From positions 992,001 through 1,056,000 of the forward strand of contig NZ_FOYT01000001.1 of NCBI RefSeq assembly GCF_900112175.1: a stretch of DNA of 64,000 bases. The letters are read 5' to 3'. The translations under genes were made by a program, and so were the position numbers. Shown here in pieces: positions 33,129-40,698 of the stretch. The notes beneath the pieces are model-generated. The model worked only from the letters and a program-made list of their open reading frames with translations. It did not search any database and was not told the origin of the DNA. Each line of letters opens with the position of its first letter. The stretch's first letter is position 1. Source of the DNA: Halogeometricum rufum. GTDB lineage: Archaea; Halobacteriota; Halobacteria; Halobacteriales; Haloferacaceae.

Positions 33129-33808
33129 CACGCTTCGCCACTGGCAAGGTCGACGTCGTGGTCCAGTTTGGAAGACGGACAGACGTCCTCCAGCACGCAG
33201 TCCCCGCAGTCGGGGTTGCGCGCGTCGCAGACGGCCCGGCCGTGGCTGATGAGCAGGTGCGTGAACTGCTGCCAGTCGTCTTCGGGGACGACGGGCATCA
33301 GGTCCGTCTCTATCTTCTCGGGGGCCTCCTCCTCGGTGATGCCGAGGCGACGCGAGAGGCGTCGGACGTGCGTGTCGACGACGATGCCCTCGACCACGTC
33401 GTGGCCGTGTTGGAGGACGACGTTCGCCGTCTTCCGCCCGACGCCCGAGAGGGCGGTGAGTTCGCTCATCGTGTCCGGCACCTCGCCGTCGTGTTCCTCG
33501 ACTAGCGTCCGCCCGGTGGACTGCAGGTAGCCGGCCTTGTTGTTGTGGAAGGTGATGCCGTAGATGTCCTCGGCCAGTTCGTCGACGTCCGCCTCGGCGT
33601 AGTCCTCGGGCGTCCGGTACTTCTCGAACAGGTCCGCCGTGACCTCGTTCACTCGCTCGTCGGTACACTGCGCCGACAGGACGACGGCGACGAGCAGTTC
33701 CAGTCGGGTCGAGAAGTCGAGCGAGATGGTCGTGTCGGGGTACTCCTCGTACAGTCGGTCGAGTATCTCCCGCACCTGCGCCTCTCTGGAGTCCAGTGGC
33801 GTTCCCAT
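33125..33808 (-). CDS. nth: Endonuclease III (DNA glycosylase/AP lyase)
   Basis: Removes oxidised pyrimidines from DNA and cuts the strand at the resulting site. 227 residues, normal length. The helix-hairpin-helix LSGVGRKTANVVL holds catalytic K126; D145 lies in VVDTHVRRLSRRLG; the 4Fe-4S cluster cysteines have C-x6-C-x2-C-x5-C spacing at the C-terminus. The ATG at 33808 starts the family N-terminus; an in-frame extension upstream is divergent from the histidine kinase promoter and not protein-like. The stop codon abuts an 18-bp tandem repeat. Confidence 0.96.
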   Translation of the reverse strand: MGTPLDSREAQVREILDRLYEEYPDTTISLDFSTRLELLVAVVLSAQCTDERVNEVTADLFEKYRTPEDYAEADVDELAEDIYGITFHNNKAGYLQSTGRTLVEEHDGEVPDTMSELTALSGVGRKTANVVLQHGHDVVEGIVVDTHVRRLSRRLGITEEEAPEKIETDLMPVVPEDDWQQFTHLLISHGRAVCDARNPDCGDCVLEDVCPSSKLDHDVDLASGEAW

Positions 33809-33975
33809 ACACGGTCGTTCGCGCGTCTCGTGTTGAGTGGTTCGGGTTCGGTGCGGTCCGCACGAACTCGTCCGTCTGTCCGTCCCTCGCCCCCGAACGG
33901 GGCCGCGACCCGTCGCCGGTCCGACCCTCGGCCACGGGTGGCACAAACTTACGTCTCCGCTACGTACGCGTCCAC

Positions 33976-36831
33976 ATGGAATCCGGTTCATCCGGAGAAG
34001 AGGACCTCCCCGTCGGCGAGGGCGAGAGAATCGTCTCCGAACCGGCGGAGATTCTCGAACGCGTCTCCGACGGCTTCTACGCGCTCGACGACGAGTGGCG
34101 CATCAGGTACGTGAACGAACGGGCCGAGGAGTTCCTCCGGCGGTCGGAGGACGAACTGCTCGGCCAGTCGGTCTGGGAGGCGTTCCCCGGGGCGAGGGAG
34201 AGTCCGCTGTGGGAGCAGTACCACGAGGCGATGGAGACGCAGGAGTCGGTCACCTGCGACTTCTACTACGAACCGCTGGAGAGTTGGTTCGAGGTCAACG
34301 CCTACCCCTCGGAGACCGGCCTCTCGGTGTACTTTCGCGACGTGACCGAGGCGAAAGAGCGCGAACGGGAACTGCTGGAGACGCAACGGCGGCACCGGAC
34401 GCTCGTTGAGAACGTCCCGAACGGAGCCGTCGCACTGTTCGACGAGGACCTGCGATTCCTCGTCGTGGGCGGCGACGCCGACGACCTGGACTCCATCGAG
34501 GCCGACCGACTGGAGGGGATGACCCTGTTCGAGGGAGTGGACCCGGAGGTGGCCGAACGGGTGGAACCGCACTATCGCGCCGCCCTCGACGGCGAGCGAC
34601 GAACGTTCGTCCACACGCTCGACGGACAGGTCCGGACCGTCAGAACCGTGCCCGTCCGGGGAGAGGACGGCGACGTCATCGCCGGACTCGCCATCTCGCA
34701 GAACGTCACCGGCCAGGTCGAGCGTCGGCGCGAACTGGAGAAGCGGTCGCGTCAGCAGGACGTCGTCGCGAACCTCGGGCGCATGGCGCTGGAGAACCCG
34801 CCGCTGGACGACCTGTTCGACAGGGCGACCGAAGCCGTCGCCGAGACGCTCGGCAACGAGTACTGCAAGGTGTTGGACCTCGACCCGAACGGCGAGGAAC
34901 TGCTCCTGCGCTCGGGCGTCGGGTGGAAACCGGGGTACGCGGGCGAAGCCACGGTGCCGAACGACGCGGGGTCGCAGGCGGGGTACACGCTCCGGTCGGC
35001 TGAACCCGTGGTCGTCGAGGACCTCCCCGCGGAGGACCGATTCTCCGGGCCGGACCTGCTCGTCGAACACGACGTGCGGAGCGGCATCAGCACCATCATC
35101 GGCCCCGCGGCGAACCCGTGGGGTATCCTCGGGACCCACGACACCGAGCGACGGTCGTTCGACGAGTACGACGTGGACTTCGTCCAGAGCGTCGCCAACA
35201 TCCTCGCCAGCGCCATCGAACGCCGGGAGACCGAACGCGAACTGCACGCACAGCGGAACCGACTGGCGGCGCTCAACGACCTGAACTCGCTCGCCCAGCA
35301 GATTTCGGAGTCGGTGGTCAAAGAGTCCAGCCGCGAGGAGATAGAGCGCCTCGTCTGCGAGGAACTGGCCGCTTCGGATTCCTACGTGTTCGCGTGGATC
35401 GGCGAGGCGGACGAGTCGGGTGGCGAAGTCCTCTCGCGCGCGGAGGCGGGCGTGGAGAACTACGCGTCGAAGCTCTCGCTCCGCCTCGACGAGGAACCGG
35501 GGCGGTCCGGCCCGACGGCGCAAGCGCTACTCACGGGCGAGACGCAGGTGGTCCAGGACGTGCGGGAGAACGCGAACTACGCGGGGTGGCGGGAACACGC
35601 CCGCGACCACCGCTACCGTTCCTCGGCGGCCATCCCCATCGCGTTCCAGGGCACGCAGTACGGCGTCCTGAACGTCTACTCCGAGCGACCCGCCGCGTTC
35701 GGCGAGGAGGAACGGACGACGCTCTCCCGACTCGGGACTATCGTCGGCCACGCGCTCCGGTCCGTCGAGCGCGACAGGCGACTGCGCGAGAGCGAACGCC
35801 GCTATCGCACCCTCGCGGAGAACGTCCCGAACGGGTCGGTGACGCTCGTCGACAGGGACCTGCGCTACGTCCTCGCGGCGGGGTCGAACTTCGACGACCT
35901 CGGCGTCGACGCCGAGGCGATAGAGGGTTCACACGTCAGCGAACTGTCCTACCTCTCGGCTGACGTCCGCGAACGGATGCGCGAGGCGCTCGAAGCGGCG
36001 CTCGACGGCGAGACGACGACGGTCACGCTGGCGTACGACGGCAAGGTGTACGAGTACCGGGCGGTTCCGGTCCGCGACGGCGAGGAGATTCGCGCGGCGA
36101 TGTCGCTCTCGCAGGACGTCACCGAACGCGTCCGGCACGAGGAGGAGCTCGAACGCGAACGCGAGCGGCTGGAACTGATGAACCGCCTCATCCGTCACAA
36201 CCTCCTCAACAGCCTCAACGTCGTCGAAGCGCGTCTGGCGTTCCTCGAAGGAGAGGTCGAGGGCGACGCCGCCGAGCACTTGCGGACGGCGCGCAACCGA
36301 ACGGAGTCGATGGTCCAACTCGTCGAGACGATTCGGTCGCTGATGACGGCCATCGCCGACCGAGGCGAACTGGACCTCGAACCCGTCTCGCTGAACGACG
36401 TCGTCGAGCGCGAACTGACGGCCGCCCGCGAGATGTTCCCCGACGCCGAGTTCGACGCCGAGATGCCGCCGGACGTCTCCGTCGCGGCGAACGAACTGCT
36501 CGAGGAGGTGGTCGAGAACCTGCTGGTCAACGCCGTCCAGCACAACGACAAACCGACGCCGGAGGTGACCGTCGCCGTCGCCGCCGACGAGGAGACGGCG
36601 ACGCTGACCGTCGCCGACAACGGGCCGGGCGTCGCGCCCGACATGGAGGCGAAACTGTTCGACAAGGGGGCAAAGGGGTTCGACAGCCCGGGCACCGGGT
36701 TCGGGCTCCACCTCGTCCGCGAGATAGTCGAAGCGTACGGCGGCGACGTGAGCGCCGAGAACCTGACGCCGACGGGGACGAAGTTCGTCGTCACGCTCCC
36801 CCGCGCGGACGGCGACGCGTCGGCGTCGTAG
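33976..36831 (+). CDS. Multi-sensor histidine kinase (PAS-PAS-GAF-GAF-PAS-HisKA-HATPase)
   Basis: 951 residues, no membrane segment, so a soluble sensor. Approximate order: PAS 25-140, PAS 140-255, GAF 265-420, GAF 440-595, PAS 605-720, dimerization helix with phospho-accepting H741 in IRHNLLNSLNVV, and an HATPase domain with the N box (ENLLVNAVQHN), DNGPGVAP and GTGFGLHLV. The second and third PAS domains begin with nearly identical stretches (RTL-ENVPNG), a recent internal duplication. ATG at 33976 preferred; the upstream extension is not protein-like. Partner receiver not in the window. Confidence 0.92.
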   Translation: MESGSSGEEDLPVGEGERIVSEPAEILERVSDGFYALDDEWRIRYVNERAEEFLRRSEDELLGQSVWEAFPGARESPLWEQYHEAMETQESVTCDFYYEPLESWFEVNAYPSETGLSVYFRDVTEAKERERELLETQRRHRTLVENVPNGAVALFDEDLRFLVVGGDADDLDSIEADRLEGMTLFEGVDPEVAERVEPHYRAALDGERRTFVHTLDGQVRTVRTVPVRGEDGDVIAGLAISQNVTGQVERRRELEKRSRQQDVVANLGRMALENPPLDDLFDRATEAVAETLGNEYCKVLDLDPNGEELLLRSGVGWKPGYAGEATVPNDAGSQAGYTLRSAEPVVVEDLPAEDRFSGPDLLVEHDVRSGISTIIGPAANPWGILGTHDTERRSFDEYDVDFVQSVANILASAIERRETERELHAQRNRLAALNDLNSLAQQISESVVKESSREEIERLVCEELAASDSYVFAWIGEADESGGEVLSRAEAGVENYASKLSLRLDEEPGRSGPTAQALLTGETQVVQDVRENANYAGWREHARDHRYRSSAAIPIAFQGTQYGVLNVYSERPAAFGEEERTTLSRLGTIVGHALRSVERDRRLRESERRYRTLAENVPNGSVTLVDRDLRYVLAAGSNFDDLGVDAEAIEGSHVSELSYLSADVRERMREALEAALDGETTTVTLAYDGKVYEYRAVPVRDGEEIRAAMSLSQDVTERVRHEEELERERERLELMNRLIRHNLLNSLNVVEARLAFLEGEVEGDAAEHLRTARNRTESMVQLVETIRSLMTAIADRGELDLEPVSLNDVVERELTAAREMFPDAEFDAEMPPDVSVAANELLEEVVENLLVNAVQHNDKPTPEVTVAVAADEETATLTVADNGPGVAPDMEAKLFDKGAKGFDSPGTGFGLHLVREIVEAYGGDVSAENLTPTGTKFVVTLPRADGDASAS

Positions 36832-36860
36832 GGCGTAGCCGACGCCCGCCGAGGCGTGTG

Positions 36861-36868
36861 GATTAAGT
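36861..36868 (+). promoter_or_regulatory. TATA box of the 41-residue membrane protein
   Basis: GATTAAGT, 25-32 bases before the ATG at 36893. Its presence in a 61-base gap supports the small gene being real and leaderless. Confidence 0.5.
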
Positions 36869-36892
36869 CGCCGGCCCCGAAACCGAGGCGGC

Positions 36893-37018
36893 ATGATAGA
36901 CATCGACGCGGCCCCGTGGCGCACCGGCCTCGCCACCGCCGCCGGCTACGGCGTCCTCCTCGTCGTCCTGTTCGTGGCGCTGTTCGTGGTTCCGTACCTC
37001 GTCGCCGTCGCCCTGTAG
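36893..37018 (+). CDS. 41-residue single-helix membrane protein
   Basis: Reads MIDIDAAPWRTGLATAAGYG, then a hydrophobic helix rich in Val/Leu and ending LVAVAL before TAG. The frame is open and preceded by a well-placed TATA box, but there is no known family. Too short for routine gene finding. Lies between the histidine kinase and PAN, convergent with PAN. Role unknown; may be a small regulatory or subunit-type protein. Confidence 0.6.
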   Translation: MIDIDAAPWRTGLATAAGYGVLLVVLFVALFVVPYLVAVAL

Positions 37019-37119
37019 CGGGCGGTCACGGGGCCGCGACTCGTGGCCGGTTACACTCGGACGGCCGCGTCGCTTCGGGGACATCGAGCGCGTGAAAATC
37101 GAACCGTCCGAACTGGTGG

Positions 37120-38337
37120 TTACGCGAAGGCGCGAGAGACGTCGCCGTCCTCGTCCGCCTCGGCCTGAATCTTCTCCCACGCGGAGACGAAGTCGGTCAT
37201 GTATATCTCCGTGCGGTCGTCGCGGATGGCGAACATGCCGGCCTCCGTGCAGATGGCCTTCACGTCGGCACCGGAGGCTTCGTCGGCCATCTCGGCGAGT
37301 TGCGCGAAGTCCACGTCGTCGTCGACGTTCATGTTGCGCGTGTGAATCTGGAAGATTATCTCGCGACCCTCGGAATCGGGCTTGGGCACCTCGATGAGGC
37401 GGTCGAACCGGCCCGGCCGGAGGATGGCGGGGTCGAGCATGTCGAAGCGGTTCGTCGCCGCGATGATGCGGATGTCGCCGCGTTCCTCGAAGCCGTCCAT
37501 CTCGCTGAGCAGTTGCATCATCGTCCGCTGGACCTCGGCGTCGCCGGACGTCTTCGAGTCCGTGCGCTTGGAGGCGATGGCGTCTATCTCGTCGATGAAG
37601 ATGACGGCGGGTTCGTTCTCGCGCGCCACCTCGAACAGGTCGCGGACGAGTTTCGCCCCCTCGCCGATGAACTTGTGCACGAGTTCGGAGCCGGCCATCT
37701 TGATGAACGTCGCGTTCGTCTGGTTCGCGACGGCCTTCGCGAGCATCGTCTTCCCGGTGCCCGGCGGTCCGTAGAGGAGGACGCCGGACGGGGGCTGGAT
37801 GCCCACCTGCTCGAACATCTCGGGCGATTCGAGCGGCATCTCGACCGTCTCGCGGACCTCCTGCATCTGCTGTTCCAGTCCGCCGATGTCGGCGTAGCTC
37901 ACCTCGGGGCTGTGCTCGACCTGCATGACGCGCGCCCGCACGTCAGTCTCGTTGTCGAGTCGCTTGACGATAGACAGAGAGTTGTTGACGGCGACTCGGG
38001 AGTCGGGTTCGAGGTCGTCGCGCAGTTCGTCGGTGACCTCGGTGAGCGCCTCCTGGTTGTTTCCGTGCTGCTTGATGATGACGCCCTCGTCCGTTATCTC
38101 TTGGACGGTGGCGACGAACAGCGGCGACTGCTTGAGCTTCTTGTTCTCGTGGGTCAGTCGCTCCAGTTTCTGCTGGTACTTGTTGTTCTCAGCGTTCGCG
38201 TCCAGCAACTTGTCCCGCATCTCCTCGTTCTGAGATTCGAGAACGTCGAGGCGCTCTTGGAGCGCCTGAATTTTCTCCTGCTGCGACGCCGCGTCCTCGT
38301 CGTACGGGAGGTCGACGTCGTCCACAGTGTCGGTCAT
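37120..38337 (-). CDS. pan: Proteasome-activating nucleotidase (AAA+ ATPase)
   Basis: Hexameric unfoldase that feeds proteins into the archaeal 20S proteasome. 405 residues: N-terminal coiled coil (about 18-70), OB fold (72-140), and AAA+ domain with Walker A GPPGTGKT, Walker B IFIDEIDAI, sensor AATNRFD and arginine fingers LRPGRFDR. The C-terminus is RAFA, where a hydrophobic-Tyr-any (HbYX) tail would normally dock into the 20S pocket; Phe replaces Tyr. ATG at 38337 is preferred to the GTG one codon earlier. Divergent from a small winged-helix regulator. Confidence 0.96.
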   Translation of the reverse strand: MTDTVDDVDLPYDEDAASQQEKIQALQERLDVLESQNEEMRDKLLDANAENNKYQQKLERLTHENKKLKQSPLFVATVQEITDEGVIIKQHGNNQEALTEVTDELRDDLEPDSRVAVNNSLSIVKRLDNETDVRARVMQVEHSPEVSYADIGGLEQQMQEVRETVEMPLESPEMFEQVGIQPPSGVLLYGPPGTGKTMLAKAVANQTNATFIKMAGSELVHKFIGEGAKLVRDLFEVARENEPAVIFIDEIDAIASKRTDSKTSGDAEVQRTMMQLLSEMDGFEERGDIRIIAATNRFDMLDPAILRPGRFDRLIEVPKPDSEGREIIFQIHTRNMNVDDDVDFAQLAEMADEASGADVKAICTEAGMFAIRDDRTEIYMTDFVSAWEKIQAEADEDGDVSRAFA

Positions 38338-38452
38338 CACCCGTCGTAGGGTAGCGCTTCATAAGAGCCTTCGGGTAGATGCGACAGCCGCCCGTCTGAC
38401 GCCGCCTACTCGCGGTCTCTCGATTCGCGCCGCCCGTGAAGAATTCTTGATA

Positions 38453-38482
38453 GTAATATTTCTATACAGCAAATATTATTAC
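38453..38482. promoter_or_regulatory. AT-rich inverted repeat in front of the small winged-helix gene
   Basis: GTAATATTT and AAATATTATTAC separated by nine bases, arms complementary except for a two-base insertion, in the most AT-rich stretch of this region. Overlaps the likely TATA element (AAATATTATT), so it may be an autoregulatory operator of the HTH gene. Confidence 0.45.
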
Positions 38483-38493
38483 TCTACATGCAC

Positions 38494-38500
38494 GAGGAGG
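38494..38500 (+). promoter_or_regulatory. Shine-Dalgarno site deciding the start of the small regulator
   Basis: GAGGAGG, eight bases before the ATG at 38509; favours that start over the in-frame ATG at 38488, which lies before the site. Confidence 0.6.
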
Positions 38501-38508
38501 AAGTACGA

Positions 38509-38772
38509 ATGAGCACCACCGAAGTAGTCGGCGCGGACGAGGGGACGACCGACCGCTGGGAGTCGATTCGAGAGATGCCGCCGAGCGCCAAACTCGTCGC
38601 GAAGGTTCTCGACTACAACGAGACGCTGACCCAGAGCCAACTCGCCGAGGAGACGCTCCTGCCGCCGCGCACGGTCCGGTACGCGCTCTCCCGCCTCGAA
38701 GAGGCCGACGCCGTCGACTCGCGGTTCTCCTTCTCCGACGCCCGCAAGCGGCTCTACACGCTGAACATTTAA
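38509..38772 (+). CDS. Small winged-helix DNA-binding protein
   Basis: 87 residues: a short polar N-terminus, then a winged helix (about 25-87) with SAKLVAKVLDYNETLTQSQL, the recognition helix LPPRTVRYALSRLEE and a wing RFSFSDARKRLYTL. Resembles MarR/TrmB-like regulators stripped of a sensor domain. Start at the ATG with a clear ribosome site. An AT-rich inverted repeat in its promoter may be its own operator. It lies 25 bases before the Mre11 operon's first gene and may be co-transcribed with it. Confidence 0.85.
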   Translation: MSTTEVVGADEGTTDRWESIREMPPSAKLVAKVLDYNETLTQSQLAEETLLPPRTVRYALSRLEEADAVDSRFSFSDARKRLYTLNI

Positions 38773-38797
38773 CTACGGGGACGGGACCAGACGTCCC

Positions 38798-39235
38798 GTG
38801 CCCGACGCTTCCCCGCCCGCAGACGATTCATCGCTCACGGACGCTTCGCCCCCGGACACTTCACCGCCGAGTCCCGACGCCGTCCGCGACGCCTTGCGTG
38901 CGTTGGCGACCGGTACGGCCCCGGCGCGGCGGCCCGCGTTTCGCGAGACCATCTCCGAGGCGGAGGCGGCGACGGACTGCGCTCTCGAGGCGACGGCGTT
39001 CCTCGCCGCCGGGCGACTCCCGGAACTCGCGCGGGCCGTCGCCGACGCCGAACACGCCGACGAGACGGGGACGGCCGAACGCGGCGCGGAGGCACTCGCG
39101 GCCCTCCGCCGACTCGACGCCGCGGCCGCGGCGCACGGGGACGACCCGCGGGACGCCGAGTCCGCGGACGGCGACCACTTCCACCGCGCTCGCGGAATTG
39201 TTTTACCACCGACCGGCCAAGCCACGGACAGATGA
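38798..39235 (+). CDS. Hypothetical protein coupled to mre11
   Basis: 145 residues, starting at a GTG. A disordered Pro/Ser/Asp-rich N-terminus (1-27) is followed by a helical Ala-rich body (AVRDALRALATG, ETISEAEAATDCALEATAFL, ALAALRRLDAAAA). No catalytic motif. Its stop overlaps the mre11 ATG (ATGA), indicating translational coupling and a possible role in DNA end processing or control of the nuclease, but the function is unknown. Confidence 0.7.
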   Translation: MPDASPPADDSSLTDASPPDTSPPSPDAVRDALRALATGTAPARRPAFRETISEAEAATDCALEATAFLAAGRLPELARAVADAEHADETGTAERGAEALAALRRLDAAAAAHGDDPRDAESADGDHFHRARGIVLPPTGQATDR

Positions 39236-40698
39236 CACGGGTGATACACACCGGCGACACCCACGTCGGGTACCAGCAGTACCACTCGCCGGACCGGCGT
39301 CGCGACTTCCTCGACGCGTTCGAACAGGTGGTCGAAGACGCCGTCGCGGACGACGTGGACGCCGTCGTCCACGCGGGGGACCTGTTCCACGACCGACGGC
39401 CGGAACTCCGGGACCTCATGGGGACCATCGACGTCCTCCGGCAGTTGGCCGACGCGGAGATTCCGTTCCTCGCCGTCGTCGGCAACCACGAGTCCACGCG
39501 CGGCGGGCAGTGGTTGGACCTGTTCGAACGCCTCGGACTGGCCGAACGACTGGGCGACGAACCGCGCGTCGTCGGCGACACGGCGTTCTACGGACTCGAC
39601 CACGTGCCGAAGGCCCGGCGGGACGACCTGACGTACGACTTCGAACCGCACGACTGCGACCACGCCGCCCTCGTCGGCCACGGCCTGTTCACGCCGTTCG
39701 CCCACGCCGACTGGGAGACGGAGACGGTCCTCGGCGAGTCGAACGTCGCGTTCGACGCGTTCCTCGTCGGCGACAACCACGCGCCCGGCACCGAACGGGT
39801 CGACGGCACGTGGGTGACGTACTGCGGGTCGACCGAACGCGCGAGTGCCGCCGAGGAGGACGCGCGCGGGTACAACCTCGTCACGTTCGACGGCGAGGTG
39901 GACGTCCGCCGCCGGTCGCTGGACACGCGCCCGTTCGCGTTCGTCTCGGTCGAACTGGCCGCGGGCGAGGGCGCCGAACGCGTCCGCGAACAGGTCCGCC
40001 AGCACGACGTAGAGGACGCCGTCGCAATCGTGGAGATAACGGGCGACGGCGAACCGGTGACGCCCGCCTCGATAGAGGAGTTCCTCGCCGAACGGGGGGC
40101 GCTGGTCGGCCGCGTCACCGACCGCCGGACGACGGAGACGGAGACGGAGGTGAACGTCTCGTTCGCCGACCCGGACGACGCGGTCCGCGAACGCGTCTCC
40201 GACCTCGGCCTGTCGGCGGCCGCCCTCGACGTGGACGAGACGGTCCGCGCGAGCAAGACGGCGGACGCGAACGTCCGCGAGGAGGTGAAGACGCGCGTCG
40301 ATTCGCTCGTGGAGGCGGGTGACCTCGACGCCTTCGCGCCCGCCGAGGACGCGGCGGACGACGCGGCGGAGTCCGTGACCGCCGTGACAGATGCGACCGA
40401 CGGAACAGAGACGACCGATGCGACGGATACCACCGAGGCGACCGACGACGGCATCGCGAACGACGTGGCCGACCCGACGACCGAGGCCGACGCGACTGCG
40501 GCGGCCGGGGAGACGGCTGGAACGAACGCGACGGACGAAGCGGACGTGACGGACGAAGCAGACGTGACGGACGAGTCGAGTGCGACTGCGGCGGCCGACG
40601 GGACCGACGAAACCGCTGAGAGCGACGCGAGCAGCGAAACCGCCGAGACCACCGAGAACGACGACGGAGACGGCCAGTTCACCATGGAGGACTTCTAG
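39232..40698 (+). CDS. mre11: Mre11 nuclease of the Mre11-Rad50 complex
   Basis: Double-strand break end-processing nuclease. 488 residues. Phosphodiesterase motifs: TGDTHVG with D9/H11, AGDLFHDRR, VGNHES, and later GHGLFT and VGDNHAPG for the second metal. After the capping domain (about 245-375) the C-terminus is a long low-complexity tail rich in Asp, Thr, Ala and Glu (about 375-480), ending GQFTMEDF. ATGA overlap with the preceding gene, and its stop is immediately followed by the rad50 ATG. Confidence 0.95.
   Translation: MTRVIHTGDTHVGYQQYHSPDRRRDFLDAFEQVVEDAVADDVDAVVHAGDLFHDRRPELRDLMGTIDVLRQLADAEIPFLAVVGNHESTRGGQWLDLFERLGLAERLGDEPRVVGDTAFYGLDHVPKARRDDLTYDFEPHDCDHAALVGHGLFTPFAHADWETETVLGESNVAFDAFLVGDNHAPGTERVDGTWVTYCGSTERASAAEEDARGYNLVTFDGEVDVRRRSLDTRPFAFVSVELAAGEGAERVREQVRQHDVEDAVAIVEITGDGEPVTPASIEEFLAERGALVGRVTDRRTTETETEVNVSFADPDDAVRERVSDLGLSAAALDVDETVRASKTADANVREEVKTRVDSLVEAGDLDAFAPAEDAADDAAESVTAVTDATDGTETTDATDTTEATDDGIANDVADPTTEADATAAAGETAGTNATDEADVTDEADVTDESSATAAADGTDETAESDASSETAETTENDDGDGQFTMEDF

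Noticed and set aside
32944-33147. Minus-strand 67-residue ORF with AVRDDD repeats
   Set aside because: The repeat is the in-frame reading of the 18-bp DNA repeat; no start signal, and it overlaps two gene ends.
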